DNA of 64,000 nucleotides from Krasilnikovozyma curviuscula (lineage: Eukaryota; Basidiomycota; Tremellomycetes; Cystofilobasidiales; Mrakiaceae), in the NCBI GenBank assembly GCA_014825775.1, contig MVAQ01000002.1, forward strand, positions 245,025 to 309,024, in the 5' to 3' direction. The notes under the pieces were generated by a model. That model saw only the letters and a program-made list of their open reading frames with translations, was not told the DNA's origin and made no database searches. A program made the translations under genes and the position numbers. Shown one piece after another: positions 1-12,330 of the stretch (position 1 is the stretch's first letter; each line of letters opens with the position of its first letter).

Positions 1-528
1 AAGTTCAATTATCTTCTCTATCCTTCACTACTGTACGAAGTTTCTCTGAATGATTCATCTTTACTCTAGAATCTGTCGAACTCATACGATTTCTTCATGA
101 GAGGAGAAGAAATCTTGTCTGGTGCTCAACGATTGCACGACGCTGATCTTTTGTGTGAGAAGATGAAGGAGAAAGGCATCAACCCAGATGACATGAAGGA
201 CTACGTTGATGCTTTCAGATGGGGTGCTCCTCCCCACGCCGGTGCTGGTTTCGGTGAGTTGTTTTGCTCCTTCGCATGTGATAAGCCGATCGCTGACGCG
301 CCATTGCATACCTTCGTCGACTTAGGTCTGGAACGTATTGTCATGTTCTACTTGAATCTCGGTAACATTAGACGTGCTTCAGTAAGTGCCCAATAGCTGA
401 TTCTAAGTTTTCCGTCTGCTCCAAGCCTCCCGCCCCGTCTTCAACAAAGCTGACAACTCCCCGCTCCTTCTTCTATTTGCTTTTTCCAACAGCTATTCCC
501 ACGTGATCCTGTCCGACTGGCACCTTAG
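1..528 (+). CDS. DPS1: Aspartyl-tRNA synthetase, cytosolic, C-terminal part (5' cut by window)
   Basis: This enzyme charges tRNA-Asp with aspartate in the cytosol and is a class II aminoacyl-tRNA synthetase. Visible exons are about 70-253, 326-381 and 493-528, ending at TAG 526-528. The encoded segment carries the class II C-terminal signatures: [19 protein letters not shown], then [16 protein letters not shown] (motif 3, with the conserved ATP-binding arginine), then [17 protein letters not shown], the usual end of eukaryotic AspRS. Bases 1-69 appear to be intron, because an in-frame TAG lies at 67-69 and a ctctag acceptor precedes AATCTG. The N-terminal part lies outside the window. Identification is secure; the gene symbol follows the yeast name. 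Confidence 0.95.
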
Positions 529-800
529 GAGATATCTACATGAAATTTTCTTGCGTTGTGAAGTTGGCGCAACGAAAGAAAAAGAAAAAGGAAAAAAGAA
601 AAAAAAACTCCCCCACTGAGGAACACTTCTTCAACCTTGGGTATCTTTCCAAGTCGTCTTTATGTATTGTGAATGCAAGAAAAAGCAGTCCAAGAGCTAA
701 CTTTCTCCGAAGGCGCAGTTAAGATTGAAACGCGTATCTGCCTGCATCGTCTGTCGAACAATCAATCTCTCTCTTGCTGTGATTTTTTCTTCTCATAAAC
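529..800 (+). other. Intergenic region between DPS1 and KRE6
   Basis: This 272-bp spacer holds the DPS1 3' end and the KRE6 promoter or leader. It contains an A-rich stretch at about 574-607 of short A runs interrupted by G. A 60-codon open frame starting at 540 is lysine-rich low-complexity sequence and I do not consider it a gene. Confidence 0.6.
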
Positions 801-3800
801 ATGGCTTCCTATGCTTTCTCGTCCGACAATCCACAGGCTAGCCAATCCTCTTCCAGCAATCCTTTCAGAACGAAGCCTTCTGGGGCAAGGATATTTGCCC
901 CTTCTTCTTTTACTCCAGTCGCATCTACAGACGATTTTACAACCACCAGTGTCCGAGCCGGATCTCAGGGAATGTTCAGTGGTCACAGTGCTCAATTGAG
1001 TACAGCGTCGACCATCAGCAATGAGAGCTTGACCGTGAGTCCAGCCTTGCTTGTTCGCCAGAACTCAGTTTCAAGGAGACGGTGGGCCTTTTGGTGGACT
1101 TGAGAGGATCAACAACCAATGCGAGTCTTTAGGATGTATTGGAGCCTGCTAGATGAAACAGAAGCATCAGGTAGGGGTCTGAGGTGAAATTGGCGTGGCT
1201 TGTTCATGAATTCACTGTGCTGGCGGGAAGGTTGCGCTGGCCATCTGCTGGCCATCAACTCCACGGCAATACGGCGTGCAGGCTCTTCTGGATTACGGTA
1301 TTCACGTTGGTACTGCTTTCTTGCGTATGACTAGTCTCCCATCAAGCTGGTCAATGAATGCGGATCTGTCGCCATCTTCTTAGCCCCTCGGTAAATTAAG
1401 GTTTCCCCCCAGTTGATATCGACGCCGTGATCACCATTTTCTTCCAATTCGCTCTTCTTTTTAAGGAAAACATATTTGATCGCTGATTTTGTCTTGTTTT
1501 CTTACAATATCAATCAGACGCCTCTCACACAAATGCAGTACTCCCCTCACAATTCTTCTGTTTCGACCCTTTGGGTGGCTCCAGAGCAGTCTGTCTCTGA
1601 TAAGGTTACCTTCCCAGCTCTTCGCTTTGCTGATTACAATTGATGAGACTGATAACCCTCCTCCTGACCGCAGTATACCTTGTCCCCAAGCTCGATAGCT
1701 GACTTGGCGAACTCCCTCGAACCAGAGTATGACGATTTCCTCGACTTCCCAGACCCGTCAGTTGCATTCCATATTTTCCGGCACTTTCAAATATCATGAT
1801 TGTAGATTTCCTTCTGTTTGTCTTCTTCCCAGGAAACGCGACCGCCGAAACGATCGAGGAGGAAGCATCTTCACTTACAGAGGCCTCATCAATCTAGGTT
1901 GCATGGCCCTTTTGATAACTGCGGTTCTCGTGGTCTTTATCGCATACCCCGTTCTGGAAGCTGTACTCCGACGTCCCAAACCCACCTTTGGAGCTTTTAA
2001 CATGGGCTTTGCGAATGGTTCTGGTCAAGTACCTGAAATGATTGGCAGTAAATATCGCTCACCTCTCTTCCTTCTTCGTACAAACTCCTGATGTCGCCTT
2101 TTTTCTACAGACTTCGGCCTCGTTGACAAAGATACACCTTCTTCAGCAATGACATCCACCTCGATGAATGACGGATCAACCTGGAACCTCGTTTGGTCAG
2201 ACGAGTTTAATACCGATGGCAGATCATTCTACCCTGGTGATGACCCTTACTGGGAAGCTGTTGACTTGCACTACTGGGCTACGAATGTAAGAAGCTCCCA
2301 TTTTCGTCTCGAATGAAGATGAGGTCTCTGATTTTTTGAAACTGTAGAACTTGGAATGGTACGATCCTCGACAACTTTCAACTGCGAATGGTTCTTTGGT
2401 CGTCACCCTCGATAAGTTCCCCAACCACGATTTAGATTACATGGGTGTAAGTTCAATCTGCCTAATACTAAATCTTTTGCTGAAGAGTTCGCTCTTTCAA
2501 AGGGAATGATGTCAACTTGGAACAAATTCTGCTTCACGTCTGGCTACATTGAAACCAGTGTCAAATTGCCTGGAGATCCTCGTGTAGCGGGTTTATGGCC
2601 GGCTGTCTGGGCCCTCGGGAATCTTGTGAGTCTGCATGGTGTGATAACAAATCTGAGGTGAGATGGAGCGTTGACAGACATGTTTCGTTTCGTAGGGCCG
2701 CGCTGGATACGGAGGAACTCTGGTAAGCGCCGCGCTACACAACCTCTTCAAAACATCTCTGTATAACTGCTTGACTTACTATTATAACTTTATAGGAGGG
2801 ACTTTGGCCTTACAGTGCGTCTTCAAATTATCTGGCCGAAACGCAAACTCCTCATTCTGATATCCTCCTCACTTCCTCTCAGGTTACGACGCTTGTGACG
2901 TTGGTACCGCACCCAATCAGACTATCAATGGAGATCCTCTCATTGCCACTACATCTGGACCAGTTGGTCCTCCTGGCAACGGGGCGCTTTCCTTTTTGAC
3001 GGGTCAACGCCTTTCCCGTTGCGTCTGTCCGAGTAAATGCAGTTTGTTCATCTCCTCGCCCCTTTTAGATTATCTGATTAAGTTCCGAACTAGACGATCC
3101 AACTCATCCTGGTCCTAAACACCCTGATGGCTCTTGGGTTGGAAGGTGAGAGTATCCTTGACGTTGCGTGTGGCTTCTCATTGACTACTGACTGAGATTC
3201 CAACAGATCCGCTCCTGAGATTGACATATTTGAGGCACAAGTCAATCCCACCTTACTAGTTGGGGATGTTTCTCAATCTGCTCAGTAAGTCAAAAAGTAG
3301 TTCTTGGAACATGAATGGTTTGCGTTTTCTCTTCTTTCACTAACTTCTTACTTTCCCTCTCCAGATGGGCTCCATTCAATCCTGTACGCTTGCGAACGTG
3401 ACAGTCTGTCACATCTCAGAGTCACTAATTCATTCTCTGCTGGTAGGAGTATGCTTGGATCAACACGTCGGCCAACTTGAACATCAATGATCAAACTCTC
3501 AGTTACTTGAATACTTACCAAGGCGGTGTTTATCAGCAAGCGTGAGTTCTGGATACCTTGCATGCTTCACAGTAATTTGAAGGTGATTGACTAAGACGTT
3601 ATTTATTTCAGGACATCTGTCGTCTCAGAAACGGATCAGAACTGTTTTGAACACGGTGCAACCCCCAGCTTCTGTATTTACGGTTCGTGGGTTTCATTCG
3701 GTGGTGCGCGAAATCTGCAATTGACTTATCTGCTCCTGTTGTACCTACTCAGGGTTTGAATATAAAGCCGGTTTTGACGGTTACAGTACGTCCGTCATTT

Positions 3801-4402
3801 TTCTCGCAGATTTTGCCTGCTTCTTATTTATTTTGAATTGCAGTCACCTGGGTCTCCAATAACAAGCAGACTTGGACCCTTCAAGCAGCAGGAATGGGCG
3901 CCAATGGTCCAGCTCAGATCTCTGCTCGTCCGATACCTCAAGAACCAATGTACATTCTGGTGAATCTTGGTTTATCTGAGAACTTCGGGGTGATTGATTT
4001 AGAGGGTAAGTTGCCGAGGGCTGCCGTGTCACATGTTCGCTGCTGATCCTCTTCATGTCTAGGTCTCGAGCCCCTCTGGCCGGTGAGAGCGCATCGCACT
4101 CATTGCTTGGCTGCCAAACCTCATTATTAACTATCTTCACCTTCTAGGTCCACATGTACGTAGATTACATCCGTGTCTACCAACAAACCTTGAACATTGG
4201 CTGTGATCCTGCTGAATGTGAGTCACTAAGCTGGCAGAGTTTTGGTTGTGATCCAACGTTAACCTACCTTGTTCCACCAGTTCCTACTTCCAGCTACATC
4301 GAAAGATACGCCAACGGCTACAGTAACCCCAACATTACCACCTGGGACGAAATGACCAATTCAGCACCCTTGCCAATCAACAACCTGACAGGAACCTGTT
4401 AG
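801..4402 (+). CDS. KRE6: Beta-glucan synthesis-associated protein, Kre6/Skn1 family (GH16)
   Basis: Kre6/Skn1 proteins are type II membrane proteins of the secretory pathway needed for beta-1,6-glucan in the fungal cell wall. The start is ATG 801 and the stop TAG 4400-4402. The Ser/Thr-rich cytosolic N-terminus leads to a [20 protein letters not shown] block just before a single transmembrane segment ([20 protein letters not shown]). The lumenal domain has [40 protein letters not shown] and the GH16 motif EIDIFEA (E-x-D-x-x-E). The gene is cut by more than ten introns. The first (1035-1517) is far longer than the rest, and two successive exons are only 27 nt (2696-2722) and 19 nt (2796-2814). 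Exon joins were checked by frame in several places; the family call is firm, and KRE6 versus SKN1 cannot be separated here. Confidence 0.94.
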
Positions 4403-4717
4403 GTGGGGCGCAGCTCGTCCTAATGCCTCATTCTTGATACCATGCACTTCTATACCTTGTGTCTCTACCTCAGGAGCTTCGCTCTCTACAAAATTCCCCC
4501 AAAACACTGTATCCATCACATCCGATATCTCTAGTCAACGACGAAATAGATCTGTTCACTCTCCTGATACCTTCGCGCTTCTTGATGAACGTCGAACTTC
4601 TACTTTGATCCATCTTTGCAAGTAATTCTTCATCGTCAATGCAACAAGCCTCTTTTTTGTGTACGAAGTCGCTCTGGTGCTGCGACACAAAAATTCAGCG
4701 TATAACACAAGTTTTGT
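4403..4717. other. Convergent intergenic region
   Basis: The 315 bp between the ends of KRE6 and the unrecognised minus-strand gene hold short open frames on both strands with no recognisable content. They probably represent the two 3' UTRs. Confidence 0.5.
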
Positions 4718-6481
4718 CTAAAATGAATCGGTACCGTTCTGAACATGCTCTTTCACTTTCATGAGAACTTCTTTGATATTGCTCAGAGCTTCCATTTGTT
4801 GTTGGAAGACTGGGGACATCAGCGTCTGAGAGGAGAGCGGGGCGCCTACCGTCGAGAGTGCATGTGTGACTGCGATAAGTGAGTTGACAACCTCAATGAT
4901 AGACACTGGGAGTTCGTGAGCGGGAGATGGAGTAGAACTTCCAACCCCAATAGGTAGAACGGATGCAGTCTCGCAAGCAGTGATAGGGGGTTGATGTTGA
5001 TGCAAAGGTGGGACTGGGATGGGATACGGTTGCTGGTGAAGTGGACTATACGGGTGGAGATGAAACGGATCAGAAGATTCTTTTTCCAACTAATCTCAAT
5101 GCCCTCCGCTTACCTCTTCTGAATTGCAAACGGCGCGATTGCTTTGTGGTTAAAATCTGCTTCACGTAGACCTCTTCTGCTTTGTAGCATCACACTTGGC
5201 TCCAGTTTGGAAGTGAAACTATTGCTCCTTCCATCTCTACTGCCAACCCTGGCCTCCACATACCTCTGACGTCGTTCGTGGCTCCATCTGGAAATTCTTT
5301 TCTTTCCGTAATTCAGGTCGGCTGGAGAGTTTGAAGTGAACGACTGACATGATTTTGGTTTCGAGAGAGGGAACTCTGAGTGAAGCTGAGAAGATGGCGG
5401 TGAAATTGGATGACTAGTATAAATATCGTTACTTGTGGTTGGACTTGATGGGAACTGGAGAAGCAATGCATTGCTTGTAGAAGGGAGACGTTCGACTCGT
5501 TTGCAGAAAGAGTTCATTGGTGTACTATGGGACGGATTAATAAAATGCCTTTCGAAATGTTTTATCTCCTCTATTGGTGCTAAAAAAGGCGTTATGAGAG
5601 GTTCGTGTGAGTTATTGGGATGTTGTTTGGAGTGGACCGCAGATGGAGAATGGTGCGATGGAAGGTGCTGGGTTTGTTGCGGTTCATGAAGTCCATCCGA
5701 AAATTGTGAGATAACTGGTGAGAATAATCTTGCCTGTTGATCGATGTGGTCATGCTGAAATCGTGGACTCGAGAGAGCCGGGTGTAAGAGGTTTTGGTGA
5801 TCTGATGAACGGATGCTGCTGGAAAGTAACTGTTCATCCTTACAGGGAGGAAAAGCGGAAGAGGTGGGTTCAGGGTTGAGGAGGGCCTCCAACGATAATT
5901 TGGATTTTCTGTCTTGTGAGAGGTGGTAACCCATCTTTGAGGTGGAGCACGTTAGTCAAAGACGAAAAGAACATCAGTTTCTTCCATGGGTCCAGAGTAC
6001 TACCCAGTTTGAAGAACATACAGGTTTTCGTTGAGTGAGAAGTTGAGGCATTGCAGTCTGAGCGGCGATGCTCCTCAATCTTGTTTCCATCACATTGTCA
6101 CGAGCTACGTGCCCTTCCTTTATACTGCAAGATCCACCACCTTCACCAACCACATTTCCCTCAGACTGTATTTCTAATGAAGTTTCAAACGTATCGCTTT
6201 TAGGCAGAGGAATACATGGTCGGTGTGGGCGAGGAGGAAGTAAAGCGGTAGAGTCTGCTGGTTCATAAGCAAAAACCGCCAGATCAGGATGTCAGAAGCG
6301 CCTCAGTCTTCATATATATAGAGAACGAGAACTAAGAGTAAAAATGTTTACCGGAAAGAGGGATTGATGGGCTCGAAAGGCTCTCATACTCATCCTTTTC
6401 CCGTCGTGTGTGTCGTCTCATTTGGGCAGGTATGACCTCCAATATCTCACCATCAAGTGCAGTCAAAAACTTCAGATCCAT
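4718..6481 (-). CDS. Unrecognised protein, about 504 aa, low complexity
   Basis: I do not recognise this gene. A consistent four-exon model joins 6481-6352, 6257-6022, 5934-5114 and 5045-4718. It totals 1515 nt with all phases matching, starting at ATG (MDLKFLTALDGE) and ending NGTDSF-stop. The methionine at 5934 is then internal, because the upstream exon reads in frame into it. The protein is rich in Ser, Pro, His and Gln and looks mostly disordered. It has a short basic patch, ISRWSHERRQRYVEARVG, near residue 340, a hydrophobic-acidic LSLEALLNPEP motif, a proline/histidine-rich stretch, and a C-terminal helical segment (IIEVVNSLIAVTHALSTVG, then QQMEALSNIKEVLMKVKEHV) that could form a coiled coil. 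A regulatory or scaffold role is possible but unproven. Confidence 0.7.
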
Positions 6482-7034
6482 GGTTTTTTACCTGCTCTAT
6501 TGCCTTGATGAATGGGATAGCAAGCGATGGATGAGGGAGAGAGAGAAACCTGGCCAGTTCTCCGTTGATGTAAGTGGTGGTTTCGATTTGTCAAACATGA
6601 TCGGAATCACCTTTGGAAAAGAAAGGATCCAGCCGTATGGAAAGTTCCTGAAAATTGCTGAGTTTAGGGGACGCAGCTTCGAGGACTGCGAAGATCGTCG
6701 TTTGACGTTTCAGTCCAAATAGCAAAAACAAAGAAGCGACCATCACCTCAAGGAGTCTGGAGAAGAATAGACCCTGTATTTACTGCGTTTTCTGAGTCTT
6801 AGCTCATTTAAAAAAGACCGAGTGCACCACAGCCTTCATGGGGAACAGGACAACCAGATGCGGCGAGGGAACTTGCGAGATAGTGCAGACCCACAATAAG
6901 GCTCGAATTAGGTCAGACCTCGAAACACTCAATTACGACGGAAAGCAAATATGAAAGCATAAACTCAAGTTGATCTTCCATCTGCTACCAGGTGCTCGGT
7001 TGTAAGTCCCGTCACTTCACTTCAAGTCATTAGG
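6482..7034. other. Intergenic region upstream of the 504-aa gene
   Basis: This 553-bp stretch lies between the MCL stop and the start of the unrecognised gene, both on the minus strand. An open frame on the plus strand (6408-6722) overlaps the first exon of that gene antisense and shows no recognisable domain. I see no RNA gene or repeat. Confidence 0.5.
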
Positions 7035-9343
7035 TCAGAACAGGTTTTCTGTTGAGTCCTTTCCTCCAGCAGAAAGACTGAGAGATCCACCAGATATACT
7101 CTGTAGTACTCTATCAGTGTAAGACGCACCACTCCTACCAAGCATTAGGTACAGAAGTAGGCAAACTCCGATCAGTAACGCTGCCCTCATTCCAATAGAC
7201 GAACATGCAATATGGAGAATTCTTAGCTTACCATTTCTGGTGCTTCAGAACATCTACTCCTAGGTCTCTCTCCTTCTTTTGAATCAAGTTGACATACGCC
7301 AGCATACCTTCTTCTTTGAAGCTTGTCGCTAGCTCGTATGTTGCAGCGGCGTTCGAGTGAAGACCAGCGAGAGAAATTACTATCGAAAACAGACAACCGG
7401 TAATCGGGTGAATAAGTCCAAAGGATATCAGATATAAGAGACATAGTTCTCACATTGGAAGATGTATCTGAGCAGAAGCGATCGCCAACAGCCAAGATTA
7501 GCCCGTCGAAACATCCTTATCAAAAACAATCATTTGGAGGCCGACTTACCCTTCTTTGGCCAGATCCCACACGAACCTCTTCAAGTCGACATCATTAAAG
7601 CCATGTGCTTCCCAGTTGAAGCTTGGTGATAGATTGTAGACAAACATCTTCCCTGGGAACAGTGTTCTTGTTTTCTTTGAGAAGGCAGCGGCTTGTTCGA
7701 GAGATGGCGAGTTCGTTTCAATCCACAAGAGATCTGCATGAGGGGCATAGGACATCGCTCTTTTAAGAGCAGCCTGAGTGAATTATAGGTGCAAGGTCAG
7801 AAATATTCGTTCGTCGTTACTCAGAACGGCGAGGAAGACTCACCTTATCACCACCAGTGTATCTGTAGTAACCTTCTTTTGTCTTTGCGCTATCCCATTC
7901 CCAGTTTACTTGAGCACCACCAAGCAGATCTTTGGCAACACGCCGAGCCTCGATATTAGACAAACCTTCTGCCATCTGAGTGTATTTTTCCACTAGCTCG
8001 GGTTTAGAATGCGACGATGTTGCGTAGATCTCCTCGACAACAGCTGGAAAGAGGCGTTATGAGTTGGTAACAGCAAGTGTGATCTGTTGATTCTCGACTT
8101 ACCTTGATCAAAAGTCACCAGATGAGCGTTATCCATCCACTCAGCTTCAGCCTCATCCAGCTTCGCCGAACTGGCTCCCGAAGCTTCCAACTTCGCCAGG
8201 CTATCTGCGAGGGGAACAACATCTCCCTTTCTACTTGTCCCAAGGATAAACTCATGATCCCTCGAATCAACACAGCTGCTGATCAGCTTCCCCTTCTCGG
8301 CGTCAGTTCTCGCAATCAGCACGTTCTCGCACCGCATGATATCCCACTGCATCCTCATCGCTGTTAGCCTTGAGATATGCTCCGAGATGGGAACAAGTAC
8401 TTTTCCAGACTGATGCCCACATTTCTTTCCGCCGTGCAGCTGGTCTTCGAGATGAACTCCAGCAGCTCCGCTTTCTGCAAACAACTTGGCGAGCTTCATC
8501 ACCGAGGACAAGCCACCGTGTCCAGTATCACCATCAGCGACAATTGGTCGCAAATAGTCTACCATTGGATCATCTGTATCAAGACAAAGAACAGGTCAGA
8601 AATATGCGTGTTTGGAGAAGGGCTGAAAATGTGTACCAGAGTTTTGGACGGACATGCGTTCGTCGTAATGGATTCGGTCATGTAGATTTTGAGAACGAAA
8701 GAGTCTCTGAACCTGATTTGGGACGGTGGAGTATGGATAATCAGCCAAGTCAGGCCCTAGATCATTCTGTCCAGTCGTCAGAAGACTTCGAAAGTTTCCC
8801 CACCGAGAAGTCGAGAATCAGTTTTCCGACCTTTCTAGCAACGAAAGAAATACTAGAAGCTTACCTACTACAAGCCCATCCCGATACATAACAAACTTCC
8901 AACCCAGCTCTAGCCATTTGCGTCAGTTGTACTGGGTCGATAGCTCCAAGTGTGTGAACTGGCTTAGATTCCTTGGATCGAGTTTCAAGAAGAGCAAGTA
9001 GTTTCTGAGCCATCAGTGAAGAAGGAAGAGGAGTAGGGATGATAGTTCCTGAAGGAATCAAAGGATGAGAAGTAGTAAGTGAGAAGTTCCAATACATACA
9101 GGACGAGCAATTAGGATATTTCCCACCTTGCTTCGAGACGACGTCCTTAGCAGTATACGATCTTTTCAGACCATTGAATCTAGGTGAGTTCATCCATCCC
9201 TGGGTCTCCTGGCATCGCTGTTCAAACTGAAGCTTCTCGTCTGCTGCTGAGAGGGGCGCGAAACTGGGGACGGATGACACCGACCGGTAGGTGAATCCAG
9301 TCCGACCAACGACCTTGAGACCGATATGAGGTCGCAATATCAT
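7035..9343 (-). CDS. 2-methylisocitrate lyase, probably mitochondrial (ICL superfamily)
   Basis: This enzyme would cleave 2-methylisocitrate to pyruvate and succinate in the methylcitrate cycle that detoxifies propionyl-CoA. The superfamily signature KKCGH is present with the catalytic cysteine, followed by [13 protein letters not shown]. Features that in my memory of the family favour methylisocitrate lyase over glyoxylate-cycle isocitrate lyase are [46 protein letters not shown] and [17 protein letters not shown]. The N-terminus from ATG 9343 ([20 protein letters not shown]) is basic and free of acidic residues, as in a mitochondrial presequence. At least six introns interrupt the frame. 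The C-terminus reads [20 protein letters not shown] and ends at TGA 7035-7037. Plain isocitrate lyase is the alternative. Confidence 0.82.
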
Positions 9344-9635
9344 ATTATTATAGGATATTGGGGTATAATATTGGTTGGAGAGGGTATTTGCGTTGAAGGT
9401 TGAGAAGACCCTTGCGCCTGGTCGCTGCTACCTCGCATGCATGGCAAGAAACCACTGGCGACCAAAATACGTTTGAAACCAACGCAGATGTATTTCAAGG
9501 GCCGCCATCCTGTTGCGTCGACTTTTGCTCAGTGCGTAACGTCTTGCCCTCTTGCGATGCTACGAGAAAGATATGCTGCTATGTACATCTTCATAACACT
9601 TTTTGTTAATTTTTATTTAGTAGCTGCTTCCTGCC
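9344..9635 (-). promoter_or_regulatory. Promoter region of the methylisocitrate lyase gene
   Basis: The 292 bp between the lyase start and the trehalase stop include an AT-rich stretch at 9344-9376 with two ATTGG elements (CCAAT on the coding strand) very near the start codon. This could be core promoter or leader. The motifs are short and no binding is shown. Confidence 0.35.
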
Positions 9636-12330
9636 TCAGCGCTCGACTCTGGATCCGGTGTATAGGTTGCTGGTGCTGGTGTTCGTCGTCGTCGCATTGG
9701 GCGGCGTCACGATGATGGCTGGACAAACCGGTTGGTTCAAGTACTTTCCATAGTAAGCTGCAAGAGATATGACTGCTCCGTTGGTCCATCCAAAGCCCGC
9801 TTGAACCTAAAGAACGCAGATGGAAGAAATGAGAAAGGGAGCGACGGACCTGGAAGGAGATGGAACTCACAGTGTATTCGCCTCCTCCTCCAGCTGCATC
9901 CAGATTGACAGTTGAGAACTTTTCGAACATCAAACCGGTCTGATTCACTGTGGCTTGGTTCACCGAAAGCTGATCGGCTGGAAGCTGAGCGAGGAGGTTA
10001 GGAAGAGATCCACCGGTGGAGTACCTTCGAGAATGAAATACGACATATTAGCAGCTATTCATAACCACAACTGAGAAAGACATTCCTACCAAGAACAGAA
10101 CGCCGAAGCGATGTACCGGTTCACTACGGTCCCAAGCAGCACATCTCTCCAACTTTCGCCTGCAGAAACATTACCAGCGTATGGCAGCGCACCACTGCTC
10201 AACCTCCCCACATCACCTGTGAAATTGAACCCGGTATCCGAAGTCTGGATAGGTAGGTCAGTCTCGTTCATTCCAATCTGGCCAGCGGGTACGAGCGACC
10301 ACGCAGTGCTATTCAGAGGGAAGATGGTGTCGTACGCTGAGCGGGACATGTTGACTGGGATGTTTTCAATCGCCTTTGCTGCAATGTACTGGTGTGGTGG
10401 CCAGGCGTTGGGGAAGTCCCATTGGAGAGCTGGGATGAGATATGATTTTTCCTGGTTCAGAAAAGTTTGAGAGACGACAGGATATGGAGAAGACTCACTA
10501 GTGTTTTTCAATGAAGCAGGAATGGTGCCGTTGTAGCGACTGAAGATCAAATTCAGTCCGCTGAATGTTCCAAACATCTTTTTCTCATCGCTTAGAATCT
10601 CCTCAGGGAAAAAGCCTAACCACAATGGATAGAGCCCAGCTGGCGTGAAGACATCTCCTCTAGCGTTAGAAGTCGTGTTGAAGTCGTAGAATTGAAGTTT
10701 TGTTGAGTCCCAGAAAAGATCATAAAGTGCTGTGAGAGACGAGTTGCCCTGCTGACGATGGAGCGCGGCTCGAGCGGTGGAGTTGGAGCTCGTGTTGAGG
10801 AAAGCATACTTGTCGTAAAGATCAGCGAGGAGGAAATGGTTCTTAGTCAGGATGCTGTTGAGATCTACTGGAATAATTTGTCTGATATTAAGAGATCTGG
10901 AGATATGTGTTCAGTGTCAGAGCTGTCAATGAGTCCTTATGATTAAACAAGCAGAAGTCGCTCACCTCAACGCTTCCAAAGGATCGCTGATGTTTTTGAA
11001 AGGTTCCTTGATAAACCTGGAAGCATAGTCCCATCCACTCTCTGCTCCACTTGCAAGCTCCGAATACAGTTCCTCGGCCTGACTGACGTTCAGCGGTGGG
11101 TTTGCAAGATTCACCGTTTCCCAGTCTTCCAGATACCCCTCTGGTCTCGGTGCAGTATTGACAAAGACAGAATAGCGGTACATGTTGTACGTCGAGTTGG
11201 TGTACGGGGACGTCACGCTGATGGATCGATTGGTGTGCCACCAATTGAACTCTGCGTCTGCGAGAGGCAGAGCACGCGGGAGAATGGAGGTGTCGTTGGT
11301 AAAATCGACATAGAGAGAAAGCATTTGTGTGAAGAGTGGTGGTTGGGATCGATTGAGGTAGTACTTCCTTCCGCCATTCGGAATGAAGCCGTAAGTCTCG
11401 ATCTCGTCCATGAAGTTCATTATCAAGGACAGGGCGTATTGAGAGAGACCTGAGTTGAGGAGACCTTCAATAATCTGTACAGGTTCATATCGACGTGATG
11501 AGCAGCAAGAAAGACACGATCCAGAAGACCACAACGAAGACCGCAACTTACCCAGAAGCTGTCCCAGTAATACACCTCTCTGAAACGACCACCGGGAACA
11601 ACGATTGTATGATTCAACGGAATTAGAGAAGAGTCACATTGCGACTCAGAAGCACAAACAGTGGCATTGTTTGTTTGACTGTCAACAAAAGCATGTGTGA
11701 GAAAGTAGACTTTGTACCTGAGAATTCGAGAAAATATGATCGCACCGGATCAGCAGACTCCAATAACTAATAACCTCGGTAACCCAAGCTTGAAGAATGG
11801 GCATGCCACTGAAGTTGCCCAAGAATGCAGGCGCTGAAGCGTTGAAGTCTAGGGCGACCGCTTCGAGCTCAAGACCTTCACCGCTAAAGTCGCTCTCGAG
11901 GAACTGTTCCAGTTGCTGGACGGTGATGTTTTGGCCTAGTCCTGCGAAAGCAGAAAGGGTCGCGTTGGTGGAGTTTGAAGTGGGTTTGTCAACAAAGGTC
12001 TTGGAGTCGGCGTAGACGGATGATAGCTGGACCGTTTGAAGGATCTTTGGAAGAGCAGATTTGTCAACAATGGGTCTGGATCCAGTTATACTGGATACTT
12101 ACATCGCCGTAACAAAAGATTGGATCGGTACACCACGCTTGAGCGGGAACATCGAGCGGGTAGTCGGGTAGGACGAAGGATGGTGAAGCGGTCGATGAGG
12201 GCGATGACGTGGTTACAGACGCTGTGGTTGAAGCAGCAGAGCTGGAAGAAACTGGAGAAGCAGCTTGGCTGTATACTAAGGGAGCGAAGAGAAGGGCATG
12301 GCCGCAGAGAAGCGGCGAGAACAACTTCAT
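9636..12330 (-). CDS. Secreted or vacuolar trehalase (glycoside hydrolase family 37)
   Basis: Trehalase hydrolyses trehalose to two glucose molecules. Both family signatures are present: PGGRFREVYYWDSFW (signature 1) and QWDFPNAWPPHQY (signature 2). FIPNGGRKYYLNRSQPPLF and DSKTFVDKPT also match GH37. The start at ATG 12330 gives a hydrophobic leader (MKLFSPLLCGHALLFAPLVY) suggesting a signal peptide, followed by a Ser/Thr/Ala-rich linker. The many N-x-S/T sites fit a glycoprotein acting outside the cytosol. There is no calcium-binding regulatory N-terminus like that of cytosolic neutral trehalase Nth1. The C-terminus runs VQAGFGWTNGAVISLAAYYG to TGA 9636-9638. The gene is split by at least six introns. 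Confidence 0.93.

Noticed and set aside
540..722. 60-codon open frame with lysine-rich start between DPS1 and KRE6
   Set aside because: It is low-complexity A-rich DNA within a short intergenic spacer.
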